From contig NZ_JANIOF010000001.1 in the NCBI RefSeq assembly GCF_024733555.1, positions 2,042,777-2,106,776 on the forward strand: a stretch of 64,000 nt of DNA, written 5' to 3'. Position 1 is the first letter of the stretch. Every line of letters starts with the position of its first letter. The position numbers and the translations under genes are program-made. This document shows, one piece after another, positions 18,552 through 27,347 of the stretch. The notes under the pieces were generated by a model. It was not told where the DNA came from. It did not search any database and worked only from the letters and a program-made list of their open reading frames with translations. This DNA comes from Paenibacillus sp. SC116. Its GTDB lineage: Bacteria; Bacillota; Bacilli; Paenibacillales; Paenibacillaceae.

Positions 18552-18631
18552 CAATTGTATGGCCTATTATGCACACGTTTACATATAGTTAAACGCTTCC
18601 AACATTTCAACATTGATATGGCGTGAAATAA

Positions 18632-18662
18632 TTGATTACAAATGATCACATTATGCTATAAT
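18632..18662 (+). promoter_or_regulatory. Promoter of the purine permease gene
   Basis: An extended -10 TGCTATAAT (TATAAT at 18657-18662) with a weak -35 (TTGATT at 18632, 19-base spacer, or TTACAA at 18636, 15-base spacer). Transcription would start near 18669. Confidence 0.5.
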
Positions 18663-18666
18663 AACC

Positions 18667-18706
18667 GATGGCGTCGATTATGTTTTGATCATAATTCGGC
18701 GTCATC
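18667..18706 (+). promoter_or_regulatory. Long hairpin at the 5' end of the permease mRNA
   Basis: Arms 18667-18682 and 18690-18706 pair over about 16 bp with two G-U pairs and one bulged T, around a 7-base loop. It coincides with the predicted transcript start, so it may be a mRNA 5' stabiliser or a repressor site. No purine-riboswitch core is visible. Confidence 0.5.
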
Positions 18707-18749
18707 TTTCATATTTCTTAATATGCAAAGGGTAGGGAGAGGGGCTACG

Positions 18750-18827
18750 ATGGAAAGCAGGTATGAGATTGGTCCACCAAAAAAAGCAAGACGACAAACA
18801 GGGCCAAGCTACGACCGCCCAAGTTAA
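18750..18827 (+). CDS. Short ORF overlapping the permease start
   Basis: Twenty-five codons starting with MESRYEIGPPKK, with GGGAGAGGGG 5 bases before the ATG: a better ribosome site than that of the permease. It overlaps the permease start in another frame and runs through seven consecutive A (18779-18785). It is either a coupling ORF or the true N-terminus joined by a frameshift. Confidence 0.35.
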   Translation: MESRYEIGPPKKARRQTGPSYDRPS

Positions 18828-20097
18828 ACATACACTAAGTGTTGATGACTGGAAGCGCGAGAGCTTAGCCGGTATTGTTTCCTTCTTCGCAATCGTGTAT
18901 ATCGTTATCGTCAACGCATCGATATTGGCAGACGCAGGCATCCCACAGCAAGCAGGCATTATTGCAACCGTTTTAGCATCCGCTGTCGGCTGCTTCTTGA
19001 TGGGATTCTGGGCTAAGGTTCCGATCATCTTAGTACCAGGTATGGGTATCAACGCTATGTTTACCTATACATTGGTACAAGGTATGGGAATGACTTGGCA
19101 GCAAGCACTAACAATTGTTGTGCTTTCAGGCTTATGCTTCATTGCGATCAGCTTTACAACGCTAGCAGGCAAGATTCGTAATGCAATTCCTACTTCGCTG
19201 CAAGAAGCGATTACCGTCGGTATCGGCTTAATGCTCGTACTGATCGGTCTTCACAAAGGCGGAGTCATCGTTGCTAACGAAGCTACGATTATTAGCTTCC
19301 GCAGCTTCGCTGAACCAGAAGCATTGGTTACGTTAATCACGTTAGCGATCACGTGCATTTTGTTCATTCGCAACGTCCCTGGTCATTTATTGATTTCTAT
19401 GATCAGCGGTACAGTGCTCGCCTACTTGCTCGGTGCCGTTTCGACGGATACTACCGCGGCAACGGAAGGCTTCTCTTGGGCAAGCTATGCTGATGTATTC
19501 GGCCAGTTCACGTTCCAAGACTTGCCTCTAACGGCACTTGCGGTTGGTGTGTTCTCCTTAACGCTCGTTATCGTGTTCGAAAATGTGGGACTTATTAATG
19601 CCCATTTGAACATGATCAACAAGCCAGAGCAATTCAATCGCGCGATGCAGGCAAATGCAATCTCTGTTCTGACTTGCGGATTGCTGGGCACGAGCCCAAC
19701 GGTTTCTACAGTCGAAACGGCAGCAGGTATATCAGCTGGAGGACGTACAGGTATTCCGGCGATCGTTACAGGTGCACTATTCCTAGTTACTTTGGTTGCA
19801 CTGCCAGTTCTTACGCTTGTGCCAGATCCAGCAGTAGCGCCGATCTTAATCTTTATCGGCGGGCTGATGATGCCAAGTGTTAAGCACATCAAATTCGAGC
19901 CATTCTCTGTAGGACTACCGGCATTTTTCATTATTGCGTTTATTCCATTGCTGCACAGCATCGTGGATGGTATCGCAATCGGCTTTATCAGCTATGCGCT
20001 CTTCCAGATCGCAGCTGGCAAAGCACGTGAAGTGAAGCCGTTGTTCTATGTGATTGCATTGCTGTTTGTTGCACACTTTGTGCTGCAAGCCTTGTAA
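18763..20097 (+). CDS. NCS2/AzgA-type purine permease
   Basis: A membrane permease of 444 residues with 12-14 helices, of the NCS2 AzgA-like branch that imports guanine, hypoxanthine or adenine with protons. Family marks are VPGMGINAMFTYTLVQGMG near residue 90 and GTSPTVSTVETAAGISAGGR near residue 310, the transport-core motifs. The core begins at WKRESLAGIVSFFAIVYIV; the 28 residues before it are hydrophilic. The ATG at 18763 has only a poor ribosome site touching it, while a strong one serves an out-of-frame ORF 13 bases upstream. The true N-terminus is therefore uncertain. The gene stands alone behind its own promoter and before a terminator. Confidence 0.9.
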   Translation: MRLVHQKKQDDKQGQATTAQVKHTLSVDDWKRESLAGIVSFFAIVYIVIVNASILADAGIPQQAGIIATVLASAVGCFLMGFWAKVPIILVPGMGINAMFTYTLVQGMGMTWQQALTIVVLSGLCFIAISFTTLAGKIRNAIPTSLQEAITVGIGLMLVLIGLHKGGVIVANEATIISFRSFAEPEALVTLITLAITCILFIRNVPGHLLISMISGTVLAYLLGAVSTDTTAATEGFSWASYADVFGQFTFQDLPLTALAVGVFSLTLVIVFENVGLINAHLNMINKPEQFNRAMQANAISVLTCGLLGTSPTVSTVETAAGISAGGRTGIPAIVTGALFLVTLVALPVLTLVPDPAVAPILIFIGGLMMPSVKHIKFEPFSVGLPAFFIIAFIPLLHSIVDGIAIGFISYALFQIAAGKAREVKPLFYVIALLFVAHFVLQAL

Positions 20098-20116
20098 TTT
20101 TAAGCTGAGCAACCCT

Positions 20117-20152
20117 AAAGACAGCCCAAAAACTGGGCTGTCTTTATTTATT
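20117..20152 (+). terminator. Terminator of the purine permease gene
   Basis: A perfect 11-bp stem, AAAGACAGCCC with GGGCTGTCTTT, and a T-rich tail after it. Confidence 0.88.
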
Positions 20153-20183
20153 TTGATTTGCTCGTCATACGGTACGAACGCCG

Positions 20184-20213
20184 TTACAATTATTTGCCTA
20201 GTAATCATAATAT
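20184..20213 (+). promoter_or_regulatory. Possible promoter of the glycan operon
   Basis: TTACAA (20184-20189) and TAATAT (20208-20213) with an 18-base spacer, about 70 bases before the manC start. Both boxes are imperfect. Confidence 0.35.
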
Positions 20214-20284
20214 AGGGTACATGACAAGACTAGGTTATCGTTTAGGAAAAACAACTTTGTGCATCACGACGGAGGTGATAACCA

Positions 20285-21334
20285 TTGAATATCGTTATCA
20301 TGGCAGGTGGAAAAGGCATCAGATTCTGGCCTAAAAGCACCGAACATAAACCAAAGCAGTTCCTTCCTCTTTTATCCTCCCGAACGCTGCTGCAAGAAAC
20401 TTACGCCAGATACCGACAGTGGCTCCCTGCATCACGTATATACGTAGCCACTACCCACGCCTATAGCGAACTTGTTATGGAACAGCTGCCTGAATGCGAG
20501 CCGGGTCAACTCATCATCGAGCCATGTGCACGAGATACCGCACCTTGTATCGCGTTAACGGCGTTATCTTTTCTTCATCGCAATCAGGATGAGCCGCTAG
20601 CGATCGTTCCTTCTGATCAGCATGTGCCCCATATTAATAAATTGCGCGATGCTCTTTATATCGCAGCAAAGGAAGCAGCCCATCATCACTACGTCGTTAT
20701 GCTTGGTCTCGTCCCTACAAGACCAGAGACAGGTTTTGGATACATTAGAGCCAATGAAGAACTTTCTAATAATGGGCTATTCCCTGTATCCTCCTTTATC
20801 GAAAAGCCGAATCTACCCACCGCCCAGCAGCTCATTCATACCCCTCACACGTACTGGAACAGCGGTATTTTTGTATGGCGACCTTCGACGATAGCCCATT
20901 TAATGGAGAAACATTGCCCATCCATCTGGAAGCCACTAACTGAATCATTTCCTGCCATCAATGAAATATATCCTCTCCTCCCCAAGCTATCTGTGGACTA
21001 CGCGATTATGGAGCGTGCTTCACAATTATTCGTATTACCCATCGATATGGAATGGGATGATGTAGGAACCTGGAATGCCGTAAAACGCTATTATGATGAA
21101 GATGAAGCTGGAAATATCGCACAAGGCAATATTCGCTCTCTTGATGCACATAACAATATTATTTTTTCGGATAAAGAAGCTGTCGTTATCGGAGCTAGCG
21201 ATCTTATTATTATTTCTACAGAAAATGGACTTCTCGTCTGCCATCAATCTGAAGAGCAGCGCATTAAGGAAGTTATGAATGATAAGGCCGTCTGGAAACA
21301 CCATTTTATAAAAGAGGTGAAACCTTCTCCATGA
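20285..21334 (+). CDS. manC: Mannose-1-phosphate guanylyltransferase
   Basis: A cytoplasmic nucleotidyltransferase of 349 residues that makes GDP-mannose from GTP and mannose 1-phosphate. The N-terminal signature MAGGKGIRFWPKS with PKQF marks the GDP-mannose pyrophosphorylase family. The motifs GFGYIRA and FIEKPN and the late stretch MEWDDVGTWNAV are also typical. The C-terminal phosphomannose isomerase domain of long ManC enzymes is missing, so this is the short form. The start is TTG at 20285, with GGAGG 9 bases upstream. It overlaps the next gene by 4 bases and heads a four-gene glycan operon. Confidence 0.92.
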   Translation: MNIVIMAGGKGIRFWPKSTEHKPKQFLPLLSSRTLLQETYARYRQWLPASRIYVATTHAYSELVMEQLPECEPGQLIIEPCARDTAPCIALTALSFLHRNQDEPLAIVPSDQHVPHINKLRDALYIAAKEAAHHHYVVMLGLVPTRPETGFGYIRANEELSNNGLFPVSSFIEKPNLPTAQQLIHTPHTYWNSGIFVWRPSTIAHLMEKHCPSIWKPLTESFPAINEIYPLLPKLSVDYAIMERASQLFVLPIDMEWDDVGTWNAVKRYYDEDEAGNIAQGNIRSLDAHNNIIFSDKEAVVIGASDLIIISTENGLLVCHQSEEQRIKEVMNDKAVWKHHFIKEVKPSP

Positions 21335-22281
21335 AAGCATTAATTACGGGAATTACAGGCTTCGCAGGCAGTCATTTGGCTGAATATTTACTTAGTCTTC
21401 AAGTTGAGGTCATTGGAACCGTTCGGAACCGGAGTCGCATGAATCATATCGTACACATCGAAGATAAAGTCCGCTTGCTTGAATGTGAGTTGCGCGATCC
21501 ATTTTCTGTCGAAACGCTGCTGACCCAAGAAAAGCCGGACTATATTTTTCACCTTGCCGCCCAAAGCTTCGTTCCCACGTCTTGGAACTCCCCGGCAGAT
21601 ACGATCTATAACAATGTCGCCGGTCAGTTAAATATTTTTGAGACCGTTCGCCGATACCAACTGCCGACACGTATCCAAATCGCTTGCTCCAGCGAAGAGT
21701 ACGGGCATGTAGAAGCGCATGAAACACCTATTACCGAAGATAACCCGCTCCGACCGCTTAGTCCTTATGCTGTAAGTAAAGCTGCGCAAGATTATCTAGC
21801 CTACCAATATTTCAAAAGCTATGGAATTCATACGATTCGCACACGAACTTTTAACCATACAGGTCCAAGACGCGGGGAACAATTTGTTACATCCAACTTC
21901 GCAAAGCAGATTGCCGAGATTGAGAAGGGATTGCGTCCACCTACCGTACATGTAGGGAACTTGCAGGCCAAGCGTGACTTCACTGATGTCCGAGATGTAG
22001 TCAAAGCATATTGGCTCTCCTTAGAAAAAGGGGAAGCTGGTGAATGTTACAACATTGCTTCGGGTTCCTGCATTACAATTGAAAAAATGCTTCAGATGCT
22101 GCTTGATATGAGTCATGTAACGATCGATATAGTTCCAGACCCTGCCCGCATGCGGCCTTCTGATGTCGAGATTCTGCTTGGCGATACATCTCGTTTTGAG
22201 AAACAAACGGGATGGAAGCCGCAAATACCACTCGAGCAAACCCTGCATGATCTTCTTCAATATTGGCGTGAACGCGTCTGA
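21331..22281 (+). CDS. GDP-mannose 4,6-dehydratase / deoxyhexose reductase-type SDR
   Basis: An extended short-chain dehydrogenase of 316 residues that acts on GDP-mannose or its 4-keto-6-deoxy product. The NAD(P) fold is TGITGFAGSHLAEYL. The active site has SSEEYG followed by YAVSK (Y-x3-K). The C-terminal stretch RPSDVEILLGD is typical of Gmd and Rmd proteins. These two activities are hard to separate by eye, and some family members do both; with only one such gene here, GDP-D-rhamnose synthesis by a bifunctional enzyme is possible. It overlaps manC by ATGA and precedes the glycosyltransferases by 17 bases. Confidence 0.88.
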   Translation: MKALITGITGFAGSHLAEYLLSLQVEVIGTVRNRSRMNHIVHIEDKVRLLECELRDPFSVETLLTQEKPDYIFHLAAQSFVPTSWNSPADTIYNNVAGQLNIFETVRRYQLPTRIQIACSSEEYGHVEAHETPITEDNPLRPLSPYAVSKAAQDYLAYQYFKSYGIHTIRTRTFNHTGPRRGEQFVTSNFAKQIAEIEKGLRPPTVHVGNLQAKRDFTDVRDVVKAYWLSLEKGEAGECYNIASGSCITIEKMLQMLLDMSHVTIDIVPDPARMRPSDVEILLGDTSRFEKQTGWKPQIPLEQTLHDLLQYWRERV

Positions 22282-22298
22282 AAGGAGGTCGATCCGCG

Positions 22299-24704
22299 TT
22301 GAGTACGGTCCGTAAACGATCAAAGTTACGTTTTAAGAGGAAGTCTTCCAAGCGAAGAAAAGCTTTACAGAAAAAAAGCTTACGCAAGAAATCTACCCGT
22401 AAAAATCGAAACAAAAAGTCGACCTCCGCTGGCTTCCGCACCAATAAAAGAAAAACTCGAAATCGACGGCTTCGTAAATCTAGAAATGCAAGGCAGCAAT
22501 CGTCACAACAAACAATAACTCTCCCAGTGACCGAAGCCTTTCTTCAACCTGAAACTGAAAATATCCTGCCAACCTCCGGTACACAAACCTATTCTCAAAC
22601 GGATGAAATACATTCAACAGCAACGAGTACAACCATTTCATCAAATGCACATGCATCTGAACCTAGTAGCGCTACAACCGTCCCCCTAACTGCTCCTTCA
22701 ACAGATACTCAACCTGTACACAAACCATCTGATCCAGAACATGCTTTCACTGCATCCTGGCAGCCACCACAGGCTAACATTCGATATACTACGTTTAATC
22801 TTCAATCCAAATCGGATGATGCAATGACTGATCTATTCCCCATTTCATCCAAGCACCTTGTACGCCGCATTACCGTCATCATTTTGGCATGGAATGCGCT
22901 AGACTACACTCGTTCCTGCCTAGATGCCATTCGCAGCAGTTGTGAGAACAATGCAATGGTGGACGTTATCGTCCTAGACAATGGCAGTACAGATGGAACA
23001 GCTGACTACTTAAAGACGCAATCATGGATCAAACCCATATTTTTAGACTACAATTCTGGATTTGTTGCAGGCAACAATATTGCGATCAACCAAGCCGATC
23101 CAAACAGCGATATCGTCCTATTGAATAATGACATTAGAAACAGTCGCTCAGATTGGTTAAAGCTGCTCCAAGAAACAGCTATGAGCACCACTGATATCGG
23201 CATTGTTGGCTGCCGTTTGCGAGGCAGCGATGGTTCGCTCCATCATGCGGGCACCTACATTATGCCAGACAATTTAATGGGTCAGCAGATAGGTGGATTA
23301 GAAACAGATGTAAGGCAATATATCGATATTCGCGATGTGCAAGGTATCGTATTCGCCTGCGCCTATATTAAGCGTGAGTTATTGAAAAAGATCGGCCCTC
23401 TCGACAGTGATTATTTCTCCTACTTCGATGACACAGACTACTGCTACAAGTCTTGGTACGCTGGGTATCGTGTTGTCTATGATGGCAGATTAACCATGAT
23501 GCACCATCACAATACTTCCACTCGTGTTAACGGAGTTGACTTCTGGGAAATGTATGAAAAATCCCAAAACGTGTTCCGCTCGAAATGGCAAGAGAAGCTA
23601 TTTGCCAAATACAAAACAGGGGTTACATGGCGCTCTGTTGTGAATCTGCCTCTGTTCGGATATGCAGAGTCATCCCGTAATTTTATGAACGCCTTAGAGC
23701 AGCAAAATGTAATGGTTTCGTATCGATACGTATACGGACCTGGCTCACCGATAGAATTGGAGGAACCAGCCGAAGCGACAGATATGCGAATTCAAATCTA
23801 TCAGCAGCGTCAGGAAAGCTTATCAAATCCAGGCATCGTATACGGACAGGGAGATGCCTTCTTGCGCAACCCGAATCGATACAAGATTGGATTTACCATG
23901 CTAGAAGTAGACGGCTTGCCAAATGAATGGATCCGCCAAAGCAACGAAATGAACGAAGTCTGGGTACCTTCTTCGTTTAACATGTATGCCTTCCGAGAAA
24001 GTGGTGTACGTGTCCCTATTCACATCATGCCATTAGGTGTGGATACACAATACTTTCATCCACACGTTAACTTCAATCGCTTCTCACCGGCGTATACATT
24101 CCTAAGTGTATTCGAATGGGGCGAACGCAAAGCTCCAGAGCTCCTATTCCGCGCTTTCCGCGATGCTTTCCAACCTCATGACGATGTTCATCTCGTATGT
24201 AAAATAACGAACAACGACCCAAGCATTGATATCGCAAGCGAGATTCGAAAACTTAACTTAGGGGCGTCAGCTGAGAAAATAACCTTTATTTTTAATCAAC
24301 GCATTCCTTCTCATCAAATGGGGAGTCTATATCGTTCAGCCGATTGCTTCGTGCTTCCGACACGCGGGGAAGGCTGGGGAATGCCAATTATGGAAGCGAT
24401 GGCTTGCGGTTTGCCTGTTATCACGACAGATTGGAGTGCACCAACCAGCTTCATGAACGAAAATAATGCTTTCCCAATTCCTGTTCGTCGCCTTATTCCT
24501 GCAGAAGCACGCTGTATTTACTATGAAGGCCTGAATTGGGCTGATCCAGACTACGACCATCTCGTCTATGTGATGCGCTATGTGTACAACAATCGCGCAG
24601 CGGCTCAAGAAATAGGCGCAAAAGCTGCGAAGCAAATTGCTGAGCGATGGACATGGCATCACGCTGCAACTCGGATTAAGTCACGCCTGGAACAGTTAAG
24701 CTAA
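22299..24704 (+). CDS. Two-domain glycosyltransferase (GT2-GT4) with basic tail
   Basis: An 801-residue fusion. Residues 1-65 contain 33 lysines or arginines and no acidic residue. A Ser/Thr/Pro-rich linker follows to about 185. A GT2 domain (about 188-420) has DNGSTDGT near residue 227, LLNNDI and FDDTDYCYK. A GT4 domain (about 450-800) has EGWGMPIMEAMACG near residue 690, with the E-x7-E donor-binding pattern. It probably adds two sugars in turn to a surface or spore glycan. The start is TTG with AAAGGAGG 10 bases before. No membrane helix is visible, so the basic tail may hold it to the membrane or another acidic surface. Confidence 0.88.
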   Translation: MSTVRKRSKLRFKRKSSKRRKALQKKSLRKKSTRKNRNKKSTSAGFRTNKRKTRNRRLRKSRNARQQSSQQTITLPVTEAFLQPETENILPTSGTQTYSQTDEIHSTATSTTISSNAHASEPSSATTVPLTAPSTDTQPVHKPSDPEHAFTASWQPPQANIRYTTFNLQSKSDDAMTDLFPISSKHLVRRITVIILAWNALDYTRSCLDAIRSSCENNAMVDVIVLDNGSTDGTADYLKTQSWIKPIFLDYNSGFVAGNNIAINQADPNSDIVLLNNDIRNSRSDWLKLLQETAMSTTDIGIVGCRLRGSDGSLHHAGTYIMPDNLMGQQIGGLETDVRQYIDIRDVQGIVFACAYIKRELLKKIGPLDSDYFSYFDDTDYCYKSWYAGYRVVYDGRLTMMHHHNTSTRVNGVDFWEMYEKSQNVFRSKWQEKLFAKYKTGVTWRSVVNLPLFGYAESSRNFMNALEQQNVMVSYRYVYGPGSPIELEEPAEATDMRIQIYQQRQESLSNPGIVYGQGDAFLRNPNRYKIGFTMLEVDGLPNEWIRQSNEMNEVWVPSSFNMYAFRESGVRVPIHIMPLGVDTQYFHPHVNFNRFSPAYTFLSVFEWGERKAPELLFRAFRDAFQPHDDVHLVCKITNNDPSIDIASEIRKLNLGASAEKITFIFNQRIPSHQMGSLYRSADCFVLPTRGEGWGMPIMEAMACGLPVITTDWSAPTSFMNENNAFPIPVRRLIPAEARCIYYEGLNWADPDYDHLVYVMRYVYNNRAAAQEIGAKAAKQIAERWTWHHAATRIKSRLEQLS

Positions 24705-24733
24705 TACTCCAACGGAAAGGAGATTGCTTCCCT

Positions 24734-26251
24734 ATGAAAACGGACACTCAACATACAGCTCGGCCCACTAAAGCTCGCAAGTCGACAGGAGCAACCCAAC
24801 GCCGTAAGCGCAAATTAAAGGGCAAGTTTTCCTCAAATCAGTCACGAACCCGATCATCATCAAAGTTGACCGCTCGACGGAAACAAGAGCGAAAAGCTAA
24901 GAAAGCTCGACACACAAAGAGGTCAAAGCAACGTAAACGTGTAAAACGATATGTGAGCAGTACTTTCAATGAACTTCGCGCTGTCAAAGCGCTGGATAGA
25001 GAAAAGAAAAGCACACTGCATGCGCTGCATGCGGACGCCCCTCCACTCCCTTCACCTTCAACTGTGGGAGGAGCACCTATACCGAACGACTCCTTCTTGC
25101 ACGAGCCTGTTCTGTTACCTGAACAAGAACACCCCCAACCAACTAAGCAAGTGTTGGGCGTAAATCTATTTGGGTTCTGCTATGCCGAGATGGGTATAGG
25201 TCAAGCATTGAGACTAGGTGCAATGGCATGTTCAGAAGCAGGGGTTCCAACTACCCTCCACAACTATCCACTCCTAAAAACGACGAGGCAACAAGATTAT
25301 TCGCTGCTAGGGAAACTAGCCGAAGCGCCTAAGTATGGAGTCAATCTTGTTTATTTCAATCCCGACATTCTTGAACAAGTTATCTCTTATTTCTCCCAAG
25401 ACACATTTTCCTCAAAATATACGATAGGCTATTGGCACTGGGAGCTACCTGTTGCGCCACCTGAATTCGATGCTGCTTTCAAATACGTCAATGAAATTTG
25501 GGTTCCGTCTGAGTTCGTGCGTGCTGCCATCGCTGAACGATCACCTGTGCCTGTTTATACGATGCCACATGGAATTGTAACGGAACCTCTATCTCCATAT
25601 AACAGAAGCAGTTTCGGTATCCCTGAAGATCACACTGTTTTCTTGACCATGTTCGATACGTACAGCATTACAGAGCGCAAAAATCCAGCTGCTGTCATCC
25701 ATGCCTTTAACAGTGCCTTCCAATATGACGAGAAAGTACATCTTGTTATTAAAGGGCTTTGTCCGGAGAACGGTAATGAGAGCTTTCAACAGTTGGAACA
25801 GCTTGTAAAAGGCCACCCACAAATGACACTGCTCACTGAGCCTTTATCTAGACAAGAAACATTGTCACTTATCGCATGCAGCGACGCATATGTATCGCTT
25901 CATCGAGCAGAAGGATTCGGTCTATGCTGCGCAGAAGCAATGATGCTTGGCAAACCGGTCATCGCCACGAACTGGTCTGGCAATACCGAATACATGACAG
26001 CAGACAACAGTTACCTTGTTCCCTTTACATTGACTGCCATTACAAACAACTACGGGCCGTATACAGCTGGTCAAATGTGGGCAGAGCCTTCCGTCGTTGA
26101 AACTGCACGTTATATGCGAACAATTCATGATCTCCCACAGACAGCTCGAGTGATCGGTACCAAGGCTCAAGCAGATATGCAACAACATCACAGCTTGTCT
26201 GTAGCTGGAAACAGGATGCGACAGCGTTTAGAACAAATCATCCATTCCTAA
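24734..26251 (+). CDS. GT4 glycosyltransferase with basic tail
   Basis: A 505-residue glycosyltransferase of GT-B fold. The first 72 residues hold about 31 lysines or arginines with two acidic residues. A linker follows to about 135. The GT4 catalytic half shows EGFGLCCAEAMMLGKPVIA near residue 393 with the E-x7-E pattern, then NWSGNTEYM. The central region resembles the second half of its upstream neighbour, so the two may share ancestry or act on one product. AAAGGAG lies 11 bases before the ATG. It is the last gene of the manC operon and ends at a strong terminator. Confidence 0.88.
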   Translation: MKTDTQHTARPTKARKSTGATQRRKRKLKGKFSSNQSRTRSSSKLTARRKQERKAKKARHTKRSKQRKRVKRYVSSTFNELRAVKALDREKKSTLHALHADAPPLPSPSTVGGAPIPNDSFLHEPVLLPEQEHPQPTKQVLGVNLFGFCYAEMGIGQALRLGAMACSEAGVPTTLHNYPLLKTTRQQDYSLLGKLAEAPKYGVNLVYFNPDILEQVISYFSQDTFSSKYTIGYWHWELPVAPPEFDAAFKYVNEIWVPSEFVRAAIAERSPVPVYTMPHGIVTEPLSPYNRSSFGIPEDHTVFLTMFDTYSITERKNPAAVIHAFNSAFQYDEKVHLVIKGLCPENGNESFQQLEQLVKGHPQMTLLTEPLSRQETLSLIACSDAYVSLHRAEGFGLCCAEAMMLGKPVIATNWSGNTEYMTADNSYLVPFTLTAITNNYGPYTAGQMWAEPSVVETARYMRTIHDLPQTARVIGTKAQADMQQHHSLSVAGNRMRQRLEQIIHS

Positions 26252-26266
26252 TTACGTCAAAAACAT

Positions 26267-26324
26267 AGCAAGAGAAGAGGTTATCCCCACTGCTTCATGC
26301 GAAGGGATAACCTCTTCTCTTGCT
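26267..26324. terminator. Strong bidirectional terminator
   Basis: A perfect 21-bp stem (26267-26287 with 26304-26324) and a 16-base loop, between the convergent glycosyltransferase and FkbM genes. Confidence 0.85.
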
Positions 26325-26354
26325 TTACGTATTTTGATGAGTGATAAAGAAAGA

Positions 26355-27131
26355 TTATAGCATTCCCCACAAGTCACACAGCTGGCGGCCATCTGCGAAC
26401 ATACGCTGCAAATCTGCATATTGATGAATAGGGACAATTGAACCATCAAAGTTTATGACACTCAATCGTGGACATAACTGTTTCAGTGCGTTGTACAGCT
26501 GTTCCGGATCTTCTCCAAAAATATTGCGCTGCGCATCGGGATTAAATTCAATCAGCACATGAGGGCGAAGCTGACGAAGCAAATTCTCTGCTCCTTTTAA
26601 CACTCTCGTCTCGGCGCCTTCAACATCTATTTTAATACAATCAAGACGGTGCAAATTAGCCTGCTTCATCCAGTCATCGAGCCTTACACAAGGCACGACT
26701 TCTTGAATACCATGACGAGAATGTGGAGTTGTAATATGAGACCACCCTCCCCCGAAGTCAACATAGGAAAAGGTAAGTTCTATATTTTCATCATACGCCC
26801 CGGCCTGTATCGGCACGATATTGTGCATTTGATTATGATGCACGTTAAAGGATAAATATCGATAATTGTGCGCAGAAGGTTCAAAGGCATACACTATTCC
26901 CTGCTTCGCCTGATGTGCCATCGCAATCGAGATTGCTCCCAAATTCGCTCCTACATCCATGCAAATCGCATCCGCCGCAATGTTCTTCTGTATCCATCTC
27001 ATAAGATGGGGTTCGTAATAACCGTTAGCCTGTTCAACCCCCTGTAAAATGGCGTCTGCCTGATTTGAAGTTAGTACATAGGTCTTCTGTTCATCAGGTA
27101 TACGAAGCAATGTTGTCTTTACATGCTGCAT
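26355..27131 (-). CDS. FkbM family methyltransferase
   Basis: A SAM-dependent methyltransferase of 258 residues (Methyltransf_21/FkbM). The SAM site is CMDVGANLGAISIAMAHQ near residues 58-75, followed by VYAFEPSAHNYRYL and, later, DCIKIDVEGAETRVLKGAE, all hallmarks of the family. FkbM enzymes O-methylate sugars or polyketides. Next to a glycan operon this one probably methylates a sugar hydroxyl, which would cap or vary the glycan; this is inference from location. AAAGGAG lies 8 bases before the ATG. It is convergent to the glycosyltransferases. Confidence 0.9.
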   Translation of the reverse strand: MQHVKTTLLRIPDEQKTYVLTSNQADAILQGVEQANGYYEPHLMRWIQKNIAADAICMDVGANLGAISIAMAHQAKQGIVYAFEPSAHNYRYLSFNVHHNQMHNIVPIQAGAYDENIELTFSYVDFGGGWSHITTPHSRHGIQEVVPCVRLDDWMKQANLHRLDCIKIDVEGAETRVLKGAENLLRQLRPHVLIEFNPDAQRNIFGEDPEQLYNALKQLCPRLSVINFDGSIVPIHQYADLQRMFADGRQLCDLWGML

Positions 27132-27347
27132 AGCACAGCTCCTTTCGATCTGTTCAATACAAATTCTCTTCTTTGTCTGCTTCTTATAGATTTATGTTCT
27201 TTTCTTGCATTTCTATTGTATGCACAGCAGCTCCATTAAGGCCCCGGCAGGATCATTCTCCACTGTTGTCCCGCCTGTCCACACCAACCAAGGCCAGCAT
27301 GCATACATAATGGATAAGAGAGGAAAGTAATAGAAGGGAGTCTGCTT

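Noticed and set aside
18600-18762. Purine riboswitch in front of the permease gene
   Set aside because: I searched for the conserved aptamer core and paired stems and did not find them; only a simple long hairpin is present.
19485-19961. Open frame of 158 codons opposite the purine permease
   Set aside because: Shadow of the permease; no start signals and no recognisable domain.
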